A stretch of 64,000 bases of DNA from Collinsella aerofaciens (lineage in GTDB: Bacteria; Actinomycetota; Coriobacteriia; Coriobacteriales; Coriobacteriaceae). A program made the position numbers and the translations under genes. Location of the stretch: assembly GCF_028206995.1 (NCBI RefSeq), contig NZ_JAQLFL010000001.1, positions 339,650 through 403,649 on the forward strand, given 5' to 3'. Under the pieces are notes generated by a model, which was given only the letters and a program-made list of their open reading frames with translations, did not search any database and had not been told where the DNA came from. This document shows, in pieces, positions 54,610 through 63,630 of this stretch (position 1 is the first letter of the stretch; each line of letters starts with the position of its first letter).

Positions 54610-55758
54610 GTGTCGGAAAATAGGGATTACTACGAGGTACTTGGCGTCGATAAGGATGCCGACGCGCGGACCATTAAGCGCGCGTTTCTAAAGAAAGCCC
54701 GTACGGTACACCCGGATGTTTCGGACGACCCCGAGGCCGAGGCCAAGTTTAAAGAGCTTAATGAGGCCTATTCTGTCCTTTCCGATGAGCAGAAGCGTGC
54801 CAACTACGATCGCTTTGGTACTGCCGATGGCCCTGGTGGCTCCGGCTATGTCGACATCAACGATATCTTTGGCGGCATGGGCATGGACGACCTCTTCTCG
54901 TCGTTCTTTGGCGGCGGTGCCGGCGGTGGCGCCCGAAATCGGCACGAGCGCCGTCGCGGTCGCGATATGGCCATCTCCCTTTCGGTGACGCTCGAGGAAG
55001 CTGCGCTTGGCTGCAAAAAGACGATCAGCTATGACCGCCTTGCTCCCTGCGAGGATTGCAACGGTACCGGTAGGGCCGAGGGTGCACAGGAAAAGCAGTG
55101 CAGCCGCTGCCACGGCACGGGCTATGTCACCACGGTCCAGCGCTCGTTCCTAGGCCAGGTTCAGTCCTCTTCGCCTTGCCCCGACTGCCACGGCGAGGGC
55201 ACGGTCATCGATCATCCCTGCGAGACTTGCGACGGTCAGGGCCGCACGCCTTCGCACGAAAAGATCGACATCGATATTCCCGCCGGCGTCTCGACCGGTC
55301 GCCAGCTGCGCGTGAGTGGCTTTGGCGAGGCCGGCCTTCGTGGCGAGCCCTCGGGCGATCTGATCGTCAATGTGCGCGTCGCCGATCACGAGCGCTTTAA
55401 GCGCAATGGCGACGACCTGTACCTGGTGAGCGATATCTCCATCGCGCAGGCTGCGCTCGGTTGTGAGATCGAGGTTGAGGGCATTATGCCCGAGGAGGTC
55501 GTCAAGCTGTGCGTCCCCGCTGGCACGCAGTATGGTGACACCGTCAGCGTCAACAACTTCGGCATGCCGCGTATCGGCGGTGGCGGCTCACGCGGTCGAC
55601 TGATCGTGCAGCTCCGCGTGGTCGTTCCCACGAACCTTTCCAACAAGCAGCGCGAGCTGCTCCGCGCTTTTTCCGACGAGATGGGCGATGACGTCGCTTC
55701 CGGTAAGAAGTCGGTAACCGATCGTATCAAGAGCGCCCTCGACGATATCCTCGATTAA
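54610..55758 (+). CDS. dnaJ: Chaperone protein DnaJ
   Basis: This Hsp40 co-chaperone stimulates DnaK ATPase. The J domain has HPD in TVHPDVSDD, and a Gly/Phe linker follows. Four CxxCxGxG zinc-finger repeats, with substitutions in the first, third and fourth, start CEDCNGTG, CSRCHGTG, CPDCHGEG and CETCDGQG. Both C-terminal barrels follow (IDIDIPAGVSTGRQLRVSGFGEAG and the ADHERFKRNGDDLY region). It is 382 residues from GTG 54610, with GGAAGGAT upstream. hrcA, grpE and dnaK are not in this window. Confidence 0.96.
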   Translation: MSENRDYYEVLGVDKDADARTIKRAFLKKARTVHPDVSDDPEAEAKFKELNEAYSVLSDEQKRANYDRFGTADGPGGSGYVDINDIFGGMGMDDLFSSFFGGGAGGGARNRHERRRGRDMAISLSVTLEEAALGCKKTISYDRLAPCEDCNGTGRAEGAQEKQCSRCHGTGYVTTVQRSFLGQVQSSSPCPDCHGEGTVIDHPCETCDGQGRTPSHEKIDIDIPAGVSTGRQLRVSGFGEAGLRGEPSGDLIVNVRVADHERFKRNGDDLYLVSDISIAQAALGCEIEVEGIMPEEVVKLCVPAGTQYGDTVSVNNFGMPRIGGGGSRGRLIVQLRVVVPTNLSNKQRELLRAFSDEMGDDVASGKKSVTDRIKSALDDILD

Positions 55759-55767
55759 GGAGCCCGC

Positions 55768-57060
55768 TTGCTCGCACCCCATATTTCCGTCGTCAACCTT
55801 GGCTGCCGCGTCAACCGAGTTGAGTCCGACCGTATCACTGCCGATCTTATGCGCCAGGGCTTTACGATGGTGGAGCCCCAGGATGCCGACCTGATCGTAA
55901 TCAATACCTGCGCTGTGACGGGCGAGGCCGAGGCCAAGACCCGTAAGGCCGTTCGTCATGCGCTGGCCCGCCCAAACGAGCCATATGTGCTCGTGACCGG
56001 ATGCGTGGTCAATTTGCATCCCGAGGAGCTGTTGGAGCTTTCAGATCGCGTTATCGCTGAGCCGTCCAAGATCGATGTCGCCGAACGCGTCTGTGAGGTG
56101 TTGGGCGTTGAGTCTGATAGCGTTCCCGCTTGCAGCGACGGAGACGTGGTCGACGCGCTCGGTCGCTCTCGCCTGGGTGTGAAGATTCAGGACGGCTGCA
56201 ACCATCGCTGTACCTACTGTATTGTGTGGAAGGCGCGCGGCCCCGAGCGCTCCGTGCCCGTCGAGTCCGTGCTCGAGCAGGTGCGCGAGGCCCAGGAGGC
56301 CGGTGTGCCCGAGGTGGTGCTGACTGGCGTGAACCTGGGCGCCTATGACGGCAAGAGCGCGACTGACGAACACGTGGAGATCGATGAGCTGCTCGAGGCC
56401 ATTATGGAGCGCACTACGATTGCCCACGTGCGCATTTCCTCAGTGGAGCCCATGGACATTTCCGAGCGCCTGCTTAAGGTCATGGCGCGCTATCCGCAGC
56501 GCATCGCCCCGTTTTTGCACCTGCCCGTGCAATCCGGCTGCACGGCGACCCTGCATCGCATGGGTCGTCCCTATAGCGGCGAGGCCTTCGAGGACACGGT
56601 GCGCATGATTCGCGCCAATCTGCCGCAGGCATCGCTTTCGTGCGATGTCATCGTCGGTTTTCCAGGCGAGACGGACGAGGAGTTTGAAGAGTCGTTGGCG
56701 CTCTGCCGTCGCGTGGGCTTTTCGCGTATGCACGTGTTCCGCTACAGCAAGCGTCCCGGCACGCTTGCGGCCGATATGCCCGATCAGGTGCCGCCCGAGA
56801 TTATGGCCGAACGCAGCCGCCGCATGCGTGCCGCCGCTCAGGAGCTTGCGATCGCCGATGCCCGCCGCCGCGTGGGCACGGTCGAGCGTGCGGTGCTCGA
56901 GTTTGGCGACAACCTGACGCTCGGCTCGTTCCATCATGCCCGTCTTGACGATGTCTGCGGGCTCAAGGCCCCGTGCCTGCTCGATGTTGCTATCATCGGA
57001 GTCGATGATTCCGGCTTAGTCCATGCTCGCAGGGAGGTCCATGGAAGCCTCGAAGATTAG
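55768..57060 (+). CDS. mtaB: tRNA t6A37 methylthiotransferase MtaB
   Basis: This radical SAM enzyme converts t6A37 to ms2t6A in ANN-decoding tRNAs. The UPF0004 domain carries VVNLGCRVNRVESD, INTCAVTGEAE and VTGCVV. The radical SAM motif is DGCNHRCTYCIVWKARG. A TRAM-like C-terminal region follows. It is 430 residues. TTG 55768 has AAGGAG at 55757-55762. The dnaJ-mtaB linkage is common in Firmicutes. It overlaps phoH by 20 nt. Confidence 0.93.
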   Translation: MLAPHISVVNLGCRVNRVESDRITADLMRQGFTMVEPQDADLIVINTCAVTGEAEAKTRKAVRHALARPNEPYVLVTGCVVNLHPEELLELSDRVIAEPSKIDVAERVCEVLGVESDSVPACSDGDVVDALGRSRLGVKIQDGCNHRCTYCIVWKARGPERSVPVESVLEQVREAQEAGVPEVVLTGVNLGAYDGKSATDEHVEIDELLEAIMERTTIAHVRISSVEPMDISERLLKVMARYPQRIAPFLHLPVQSGCTATLHRMGRPYSGEAFEDTVRMIRANLPQASLSCDVIVGFPGETDEEFEESLALCRRVGFSRMHVFRYSKRPGTLAADMPDQVPPEIMAERSRRMRAAAQELAIADARRRVGTVERAVLEFGDNLTLGSFHHARLDDVCGLKAPCLLDVAIIGVDDSGLVHARREVHGSLED

Positions 57061-58027
57061 ACTTACCGTTCCCGAGGGGATTGACCCCTCGCGCGTCTTG
57101 GGCGCCGGCGACGCTGTCCTTCGCGCGGTCGAAGACTTGGTTCGCGCCCATGTGGTTGCGCGCGGTGACCAGATTGCCGTGGGCGGCGCCCCGGACGAGG
57201 TCGAACTCGTGGCGCGTTTTTTAGAACACGCTTTTCGCGAGGCAGCCGCCGGTCGCACGCTGTCTGCCGACGACGTCTCGCGTTGTCTGGCCGTTCTGCG
57301 CGACGGTGAGCACGAGGCTACGTCGCTTCGCGATGACGTGCTGCTTTCGTATCGCGGTCGTGCCATTCGCCCCAAAACGCTCGGCCAAAAGCGCTATGTG
57401 GATGCCATTCGCTCGCATACCATCACGTTTGGCCTGGGTCCTGCCGGCACCGGTAAGACTTATCTGGCCATGGCGCTCGCCGTTGCCGCGCTCAAGCGCC
57501 ACGAGGTGGGCCGTCTGATCTTGACGCGTCCGGTTGTCGAGGCGGGGGAGAACCTGGGCTTTTTGCCCGGTACCCTCGAGGAAAAGATCGATCCCTACAT
57601 GCGTCCGCTCTACGACGCCCTTTTTGACATGATGGATCGCGAGCGCACCGATGAGCTTATGGAGCGCGGCGTGATCGAGATCGCCCCGCTTGCCTATATG
57701 CGCGGCCGCACGCTGAGCGATGCCTTCGTGGTGCTCGACGAGGCGCAAAATACCACGCCTGAGCAGATGAAGATGTTTCTGACGCGCTTGGGTTTTAACT
57801 CCAAGTTCGTGATTACCGGCGACCTGAGCCAGCGCGACCTGGTGGGTCGTCGTGGCGGTCTTGCTGACGTTGAGCAGATTTTGGGCCGTGTCGACGATGT
57901 CGCATTTTCGCACCTCGAGCGCGCCGACGTGGTGCGCCATGCCTTGGTGGGACGTATCGTCGAGGCATACGACGCTTATGATGACGTGCGCGAGCAGCGC
58001 CCGCGCGACCGAAAGGAGTCCCGTTGA
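57041..58027 (+). CDS. phoH: PhoH-family ATPase
   Basis: This is a P-loop ATPase usually paired with YbeY and implicated in RNA metabolism. Walker A is FGLGPAGTGKTYLAMA, followed by LTRPVVEAGENLGFLPGTLEEKIDPYMRPLYDAL. Walker B is VVLDEAQNTTPEQM, then ITGDLSQRDLV. An N-terminal KH-like region precedes the ATPase. It is 328 residues from ATG 57041 with AGGGAGG upstream. It overlaps ybeY by 4 nt. Confidence 0.95.
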   Translation: MEASKIRLTVPEGIDPSRVLGAGDAVLRAVEDLVRAHVVARGDQIAVGGAPDEVELVARFLEHAFREAAAGRTLSADDVSRCLAVLRDGEHEATSLRDDVLLSYRGRAIRPKTLGQKRYVDAIRSHTITFGLGPAGTGKTYLAMALAVAALKRHEVGRLILTRPVVEAGENLGFLPGTLEEKIDPYMRPLYDALFDMMDRERTDELMERGVIEIAPLAYMRGRTLSDAFVVLDEAQNTTPEQMKMFLTRLGFNSKFVITGDLSQRDLVGRRGGLADVEQILGRVDDVAFSHLERADVVRHALVGRIVEAYDAYDDVREQRPRDRKESR

Positions 58028-58533
58028 GTGTATTGATCAGCAACGATGCCGAGCTCGATACGCTGCTCGATGCGCAGGAGGTGGAGCACATCTGCGAGGT
58101 TGTGCTTGCCGCCGAGGGCGTTGAGCGTGAAGTCGAGATTTCCCTTTCGTATGTCGACGAGGACGAGATGCATGAGCTCAACCACGAGTGGCGCGGTATC
58201 GATCGCACCACCGATGTGCTCTCGTTTGAGTGCGACTCTGCCTTTGACGAGGACATTCCCGCCGACGAGACGATCGAGCTCGGCGATATTATCTTGGCGC
58301 CGCAGGTTATCACTCGCCAGGCTCCCGGTTTTGGTAACAGTCCCGCCGACGAGTGCCGGCTGATGCTTGTGCACGGTATGCTGCACCTGCTGGGCTATGA
58401 CCACATCGAGGACGACGAGGCCGAGGTCATGGAGGCCCGTGAGGATGCCATCCTGCGCGATCTGGCGCTCGAGCGCGGTGAGGACCCCAAGTTGGTTCAC
58501 GTCGGTCCCATCACCAACCATGCCCACGACTAG
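58024..58533 (+). CDS. ybeY: Endoribonuclease YbeY
   Basis: This zinc endoribonuclease is needed for 16S rRNA 3' maturation and ribosome quality control. The HxxxHxxxxxH zinc site is in VHGMLHLLGYDHIEDDEA. DRTTDVLSFECD and LGDIILAPQVI are the other family blocks. It is 169 residues. It starts TTG 58024, overlapping the phoH stop as TTGA. Confidence 0.96.
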   Translation: MSVLISNDAELDTLLDAQEVEHICEVVLAAEGVEREVEISLSYVDEDEMHELNHEWRGIDRTTDVLSFECDSAFDEDIPADETIELGDIILAPQVITRQAPGFGNSPADECRLMLVHGMLHLLGYDHIEDDEAEVMEAREDAILRDLALERGEDPKLVHVGPITNHAHD

Positions 58534-58542
58534 GAGCCGTCT

Positions 58543-58920
58543 ATGATTCCCGGATCGAACAAGGACCATCCGTCCTTTTTAAAGTCGTTCTCCTACGCCA
58601 TGGAGGGCTTTGTCACCGCCGTTAAAACCGAGCGTAACATCAAGGTCATGCTCGTGGCGGGCGTGTGTACCGTCATTGCCGGCTGCATTATCGGCCTCGA
58701 CATTGCCGAGTGGGCCACGGTTATCATCTGCTGTGGCCTGGTGATTCACGGCGAGCTGTGCAATACCGCCATGGAGGCGATCGTCGACCTGGCGACCCAG
58801 GAACTTCATCCGCTGGCAAAGCGCGCCAAGGATATCGCCGCCGCTTCCGTGTACGTTCTTTCCATCACCGCCGCAATCGTGGGCCTGCTGGTCTTTGCCC
58901 ACGCGCTTGGCTTTATTTAG
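58543..58920 (+). CDS. dgkA: Undecaprenol/diacylglycerol kinase (DgkA family)
   Basis: This small integral membrane kinase has three helices. In Gram-positives it phosphorylates undecaprenol to recycle the wall-lipid carrier. The active-site region VIHGELCNTAMEAIVDLATQ holds the conserved E...NTA.E..VD pattern. FLKSFSYAMEGFVTAVKTERNIKV is the cytoplasmic N-terminus. It is 125 residues and sits between ybeY and era as in Bacillus. Confidence 0.94.
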   Translation: MIPGSNKDHPSFLKSFSYAMEGFVTAVKTERNIKVMLVAGVCTVIAGCIIGLDIAEWATVIICCGLVIHGELCNTAMEAIVDLATQELHPLAKRAKDIAAASVYVLSITAAIVGLLVFAHALGFI

Positions 58921-58932
58921 AAAGGGATTCCC

Positions 58933-60000
58933 ATGTCCGATAATACGCAGCCTACCGATGAGGTTCTGGACGACGAGGTTCTGGACGCGGTGGATACCGA
59001 GGAGCTCGAGGATGTCGAGGAGTTCGACCCGTTTGAGGGCATGAGCGACGAGGAGCTCGACGCCCTGTGCGACGAGGGCGACAGCCTCGCGGGCTTTGGT
59101 GACGTGGAGCCCGGTTTCCGCAGCGGTTTTGTGGCCCTGGTCGGTCGTCCCAACGCCGGCAAGTCCACGCTGCTTAATGCCTGCTATGGCAAAAAGGTCG
59201 CCATCACCTCGCCGGTGGCCCAGACGACCCGCCGCCGCATGCGCGCCGTCGTCAACCGTCCCGGCTACCAGCTGGTCTTTGTCGATACCCCGGGTATTCA
59301 TAAGCCCAAGGACGGTCTGGGATCCGAGCTCAACAAGAGCGCGCTGTTCGAGCTGAACGATGTCGATGTCGTCGCTTTTTTGATTGATGCCACCAAACCG
59401 ATCGGCAGGGGAGACGCCTGGGTTGCCGAGCGCGTCAGATGCGCCCGTTGCAAGAAGGTCCTGGTGCTCACTAAGGCCGATGAGGCCGACCCCGCACAGG
59501 TCATGGAACAGCTTAAGGCTGCCCACGAGCTCATGGAATATGACGACGAGATCGTGACGTCGTCGGTCAAGAACTTCAACGTCGATGCCTTTATCGAGAC
59601 CGTTGCGCACTTTTTGCCCGAGGGTCCGCGTTGGTTCCCCGAGGACATGGGTACCGACGCTTCCGATGAGACGCTCGTTGCCGAGTTTGTGCGCGAGAAG
59701 GTCTTGCGCCGCACCCGTGATGAGATTCCGCACTCCGTTGGCGTGATCTGCGATGCGCTTGAGCAGACCAAGAAGGTGCTGCGCGTGCACGCCACCATTT
59801 ACGTCGAGCGCGAGGGCCAAAAGGGCATCATCATCGGTAAGGGCGGCGAGATGATCAAGCATATCGGTATCGACGCCCGTCGCGATCTTGAGCGCATTTT
59901 TGGTACGCAGGTCTTTTTGGAGCTGGACGTGAAGGTCAAGGCTGGCTGGCGCGACGACGAGGCCCAGATTCGTCGTTTTGGCTACAACGCCGAGGACTAA
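58933..60000 (+). CDS. era: GTPase Era
   Basis: Era binds the 3' end of 16S rRNA during 30S assembly. The G domain shows GRPNAGKST (71-79), TTRRRMRAVV, DTPGIHKP and LTKAD. The C-terminal KH domain carries KGIIIGKGGEMIKHIG. Most homologues start within ~10 residues of the P-loop strand, whereas here ~64 residues precede it, almost all acidic. The ATG has AAAGGGA upstream and no later start is as good, so the extension appears real. It is 355 residues. Confidence 0.96.
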   Translation: MSDNTQPTDEVLDDEVLDAVDTEELEDVEEFDPFEGMSDEELDALCDEGDSLAGFGDVEPGFRSGFVALVGRPNAGKSTLLNACYGKKVAITSPVAQTTRRRMRAVVNRPGYQLVFVDTPGIHKPKDGLGSELNKSALFELNDVDVVAFLIDATKPIGRGDAWVAERVRCARCKKVLVLTKADEADPAQVMEQLKAAHELMEYDDEIVTSSVKNFNVDAFIETVAHFLPEGPRWFPEDMGTDASDETLVAEFVREKVLRRTRDEIPHSVGVICDALEQTKKVLRVHATIYVEREGQKGIIIGKGGEMIKHIGIDARRDLERIFGTQVFLELDVKVKAGWRDDEAQIRRFGYNAED

Positions 60001-60015
60001 GGACGCGCGGCGCGC

Positions 60016-60765
60016 ATGGCAGGCTCCCGGACATATCGCACGAAAGTGCTCGTGCTCGATAAGACTAAGCTCAAAGAGACCGACTTGATCTTGACGATGC
60101 TTGACGAGCGGGGGCAGCAGGTTCGTGCCGTGGCAAAGGGCGCCCGCAAACCCGGCGGACGCCTGGCTGCGCGCTGCGAGCTGTTCTGTACGGTAGATAT
60201 GCTGCTCGCACATGGACGGTCACTCGACGTGGTTTCCCAGGCCGAGCTTATGGAGGCGCCGCTCGGCGTTGCGCCCGATTACGAGACGACCTGCGCCGCA
60301 AGCGCGATCGCCGAGGTCGCGCGCGTGTGCTCGTTCGAGGACGCCGAGGACCCGTTTACCTTTGCTATAACGCAGCGAGCGCTTGCCCTGGTGGGCAGCG
60401 GGCTCGACACGGCGCATATGGATCTACTTGTTGCGGCATATGTCTTTAAGCTGCTGTCGCACGTTGGCTATCGACCCGATTTTTCGGCCTGCGTGCTGTG
60501 CGGAGACCCCATGCTGTCGTATTTTTCGCCCCAGGCGGGCGGCCTCATGTGCGGGTCGTGCGCGTCGAGCGTTCCAGGTGCCGAACTGGTGTCGACCGGT
60601 GAGGCCGCATGGCTGCGCGCCCTCATGTCCATGACCTTCGATGCACTTTTGGCCGAGCGAATCGACCCGCATACCGCAGCCTTTTTGCTGGGGCTTTCGC
60701 ATGTTTGGGCTGCGACGCACACCGATCAGCGCCTCCGTGCGATGGAATTCATGTTGGGTCGGTGA
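60016..60765 (+). CDS. recO: DNA repair protein RecO
   Basis: RecO anneals single strands and helps load RecA in the RecFOR pathway. The N-terminal OB fold starts YRTKVLVLDKTKLKETDLILTML. A helical domain and a zinc motif follow (CVLCGDPM and CGSC). It is 249 residues. It follows era by 15 nt, the usual arrangement. Confidence 0.95.
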   Translation: MAGSRTYRTKVLVLDKTKLKETDLILTMLDERGQQVRAVAKGARKPGGRLAARCELFCTVDMLLAHGRSLDVVSQAELMEAPLGVAPDYETTCAASAIAEVARVCSFEDAEDPFTFAITQRALALVGSGLDTAHMDLLVAAYVFKLLSHVGYRPDFSACVLCGDPMLSYFSPQAGGLMCGSCASSVPGAELVSTGEAAWLRALMSMTFDALLAERIDPHTAAFLLGLSHVWAATHTDQRLRAMEFMLGR

Positions 60766-60867
60766 TGATGCGCAGGCGCGGGCTGCTTGTGGTAACATAC
60801 CGACCTGTTGGTACCTCGACCTTGGTTGCTCGCTCCACCGGCGGCTTCCCAGTCCGAGGCGAATCGA

Positions 60868-60883
60868 GTCGCCCGATGGCGAC
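60868..60883 (+). promoter_or_regulatory. Hairpin in the rpsO leader
   Basis: GTCGCC (60868-60873) and GGCGAC (60878-60883) pair perfectly around CGAT, about 10 nt before the AAAGGTG ribosome-binding site. S15 represses its own translation through leader structures in several bacteria, so this is a candidate site. A possible -10, TAACAT, is at 60793-60798. Confidence 0.35.
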
Positions 60884-60903
60884 GCAAAACGAAAGGTGAA
60901 ACA

Positions 60904-61182
60904 ATGACTGTTTCCAAAGAGCGCAAGGCGGAGCTGACTGCCCAGTTCGGTAACACCCCGGTCGACACCGGCAACCCCAAGGTTCAGGTCGCCATCCTGT
61001 CCGAGCGCATCAAGGAGCTGACCGAGCACATGAAGTCCCACCAGAAGGACTTCCACACCCGTCGTGGTCTGCTCATGCTCGTCGGTCGTCGTCGTCGTCT
61101 TCTCTCCTACATCAAGAAGAACGACATCGTCGAGTACCGTGAGCTCATCAAGGCTCTGGGCATCCGCGACAACATCCAGTAG
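60904..61182 (+). CDS. rpsO: 30S ribosomal protein S15 (uS15)
   Basis: This is a primary 16S rRNA-binding protein. TGNPKVQVAILSERIKELTEHMKSHQKDFHTRRGLLMLVGRRRRLLSYIK is unmistakable (residues ~22-72). It is 92 residues. ATG 60904 has AAAGGTG upstream. An intrinsic terminator separates it from pnp, the classic order. Confidence 0.98.
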   Translation: MTVSKERKAELTAQFGNTPVDTGNPKVQVAILSERIKELTEHMKSHQKDFHTRRGLLMLVGRRRRLLSYIKKNDIVEYRELIKALGIRDNIQ

Positions 61183-61197
61183 GATTTGTACATGCTA

Positions 61198-61228
61198 AGA
61201 GCGTCCTGCGCAGCGGGGCGCTCTTTTT
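61198..61228 (+). terminator. Intrinsic terminator after rpsO
   Basis: A 9-bp stem with one wobble (61198-61206 with 61216-61224) is followed by five T. Confidence 0.8.
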
Positions 61229-61295
61229 GTGTAAGGGCGTGAACAATCACGCTCTGAAGCGTGGCGGGGGCAGGGGGCCCGCGTCACATGAGAAG

Positions 61296-61318
61296 CCCGC
61301 AGGCAAGGGGCCTGTGGG
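61296..61318 (+). promoter_or_regulatory. Hairpin immediately before the pnp ribosome-binding site
   Basis: CCCGCAGGC (61296-61304) pairs with GCCTGTGGG (61310-61318) with one wobble, 1-2 nt before AAAGGAG. PNPase autoregulates through a processed leader hairpin in Escherichia coli, so a comparable role is possible. Confidence 0.35.
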
Positions 61319-61331
61319 GTAAAGGAGAACA

Positions 61332-63578
61332 ATGACACTCGTATCCAAGACCTTTGAGCTGTACGGCAAGACCTACACCTTTGAGTCGGGCGAGCTTGCC
61401 AAGCAGGCCACCGGCGCGTGCCTGGTCAAGCAGGGCGACACCACGATGCTCGACACCGTGGTCGTCTCCAAGGAGCGCAAGAACTACGACTTCTTCCCGC
61501 TGACCGTCGACTTCAACGAGAAGATGTACGCCGCCGGCCGCATCCCGGGTGGTTACCTCAAGCGTGAGGGCCGTCCCAGCGAGAAGGCCACGCTTACCGC
61601 GCGCATGATCGACCGTCCGATTCGCCCGAGCTTCCCGGACGGCTTCCGCAACGAGGTGCACATCGTCGCCACCTCGCTCGTCGCCGACCAGGTCAACCCC
61701 TTCGACGTCATCAACGTCATGGGTGCCTCTCTGGCCATGACGCTTGGCGGCGTGCCCTTCGAGGGCCCGCTTGCCTGCGTGCGCATCGGCCGCAACGTGG
61801 AGACCGGCGAGTTTATCGTCAACCCCACCTATGAGGAGCGCGAGAACTCCGACCTGGACCTGGAGCTGGGCGGCTCTGCCGACTTCATCTCGATGGTCGA
61901 GGCCGGCGCCGAGGAGATCTCCGAGGACGACATGCTCGCCGCCATGAAGTTTGGCCAGGAGGCCCTTGCTGCCTTCTGCCAGGCTCAGGACGAGTTCGTC
62001 GCCGAGTGGGAGCAGGTCAACGGCCCCATCGTCAAGAAGGAGTACCCGCTCGATCAGCCCGTCGAGGAGGTCCAGGAGCGCATCTTCGACCACTACGACG
62101 AGATGGCAGCCGCCCTTCGCGACGCCGACAAGCTCTCCCGTATCGGCAAGGTCGAGGCTCTGAAGGAGTCCATCCGTGCCGAGTTCACCGAGGAGGAGCA
62201 GGCCGCTTGGGAGCGCGAGATCCCCGTGGCGCTCAAGAAGCTCGAGAAGAAGGCCATGCGCACCATGGTCGTCGAGACCGGTGAGCGCGTCGACGGCCGT
62301 GCCGCCGATGAGATTCGCCCCATCATGGTGAAGGACAACTACCTGCCGCTCGTTCACGGCTCCGGCCTGTTCCAGCGTGGCCAGACCCAGGTGCTCTCTG
62401 TCCTGTCGCTCGGCATGCTCAACGAGGGCCAGCGTTTGGATACCATCGAGCCCACCGAGGGCAAGCGCTACATGCACCACTACAACTTCCCGCCGTTCTG
62501 CACCGGCGAGACCGGCCGCATGGGCAGCCCCAAGCGCCGCGAGATCGGCCACGGCAACCTTGCCGAGCGCGCCCTGCTTCCGGTGCTTCCCGACGAGAAC
62601 GAGTTCCCCTACGCCATCCGCGTCGTCTCCGAGGTCATGGAGTCCAACGGCTCCTCTTCGATGGCTTCGACCTGCGGCTCCACGCTCGCCCTTATGGACG
62701 GCGGCGTGCCCATTAAGCGCCCGGTCTCCGGTATCGCCATGGGTCTGATCCAGGAGGAGGGCAAGACCGTGGTCCTGTCCGACATCCAGGGTCTCGAGGA
62801 CTTCCTGGGCGACATGGACTTTAAGGTCACCGGCACCACCGAGGGCATCACCGCTCTGCAGATGGACAACAAGGCCACCGGCCTCACCTTCGACATCCTG
62901 GCCCGCGCCCTGCAGCAGGCCAAGGAGGGTCGCGCCTTCATCCTGCAGAAGATGCTCGATGTGATCCCCGAGCCGCGCCACACCACGCGTAGCACCGCTC
63001 CGCGCATCGTTTCCATCCAGGTTCCGACCGACAAGATCCGCGACGTCATCGGTTCTGGCGGTAAGGTCATCCGCGGCATCCAGGACGAGACTGGCGCTTC
63101 GGTCGACATCCAGGAGGACGGCACCGTCTTTGTCGGCGGCACCGGCGAGTCCGTCGACCAGGCTGTCGAGCGTATCAAGCTCATCATCAAGGTTCCCGAG
63201 CCGGGCGAGGAGTACACCGGTCGCGTGGTCTCCATCCAGCCCTTCGGCGCCTTTGTGAACCTGCTGCCCGGTAAGGACGGCCTGCTGCACATCTCCCGCG
63301 TCGCCAAGGGCCGCGTGGAGAAGGTCGAGGACGTCCTCAACGTGGGCGACGAGGTCAAGGTCGTCGTCATCGAGGTCGACGATCGCGGCAAGATCTCGCT
63401 CGATCGTCTGGATAAGCCCGAGGCCCCGGCTCGCGCCGAGGGTGCTTCCGAGGGCGACGGCGAGCACTTCCAGCGCCGTGAGCGTCCGCGTCGCGAGCGC
63501 TCCGAGCGCAGCGACCGTCCGCGCCGCCCCGGCGACAACGGAGGCCGCAAGCCCCGCCGTCACCACGACGCCGAGTAA
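61332..63578 (+). CDS. pnp: Polyribonucleotide nucleotidyltransferase (PNPase)
   Basis: This phosphorolytic 3'-5' exoribonuclease acts in mRNA turnover. Two RNase PH-like domains are separated by a helical domain. The second carries the active site with GSSSMASTCGSTLALMDGG. KH domain: VIGSGGKVIRGI. S1 domain: GEEYTGRVVSIQPFGAFVNL. The 748 residues end in an Arg-rich tail (RRERPRRERSERSDRPRR). ATG 61332 follows AAAGGAG. Confidence 0.98.
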   Translation: MTLVSKTFELYGKTYTFESGELAKQATGACLVKQGDTTMLDTVVVSKERKNYDFFPLTVDFNEKMYAAGRIPGGYLKREGRPSEKATLTARMIDRPIRPSFPDGFRNEVHIVATSLVADQVNPFDVINVMGASLAMTLGGVPFEGPLACVRIGRNVETGEFIVNPTYEERENSDLDLELGGSADFISMVEAGAEEISEDDMLAAMKFGQEALAAFCQAQDEFVAEWEQVNGPIVKKEYPLDQPVEEVQERIFDHYDEMAAALRDADKLSRIGKVEALKESIRAEFTEEEQAAWEREIPVALKKLEKKAMRTMVVETGERVDGRAADEIRPIMVKDNYLPLVHGSGLFQRGQTQVLSVLSLGMLNEGQRLDTIEPTEGKRYMHHYNFPPFCTGETGRMGSPKRREIGHGNLAERALLPVLPDENEFPYAIRVVSEVMESNGSSSMASTCGSTLALMDGGVPIKRPVSGIAMGLIQEEGKTVVLSDIQGLEDFLGDMDFKVTGTTEGITALQMDNKATGLTFDILARALQQAKEGRAFILQKMLDVIPEPRHTTRSTAPRIVSIQVPTDKIRDVIGSGGKVIRGIQDETGASVDIQEDGTVFVGGTGESVDQAVERIKLIIKVPEPGEEYTGRVVSIQPFGAFVNLLPGKDGLLHISRVAKGRVEKVEDVLNVGDEVKVVVIEVDDRGKISLDRLDKPEAPARAEGASEGDGEHFQRRERPRRERSERSDRPRRPGDNGGRKPRRHHDAE

Positions 63579-63601
63579 CAGCCGTACACAATCAGCTCAA
63601 C

Positions 63602-63630
63602 AAGGGCGACTCCTAAGGGGTCGCCCTTTT
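63602..63630 (+). terminator. Intrinsic terminator after pnp
   Basis: A 12-bp stem with one wobble (63602-63613 with 63617-63628) is followed by TTTT. Its right arm is also the start of the large inverted repeat at 63623-63770. Confidence 0.8.

Noticed and set aside
61284..63566. 760-codon open frame on the minus strand opposite pnp
   Set aside because: Same cause: pnp is complete and conserved on the plus strand, and the antisense product is Leu/Asp/Gly-rich noise.
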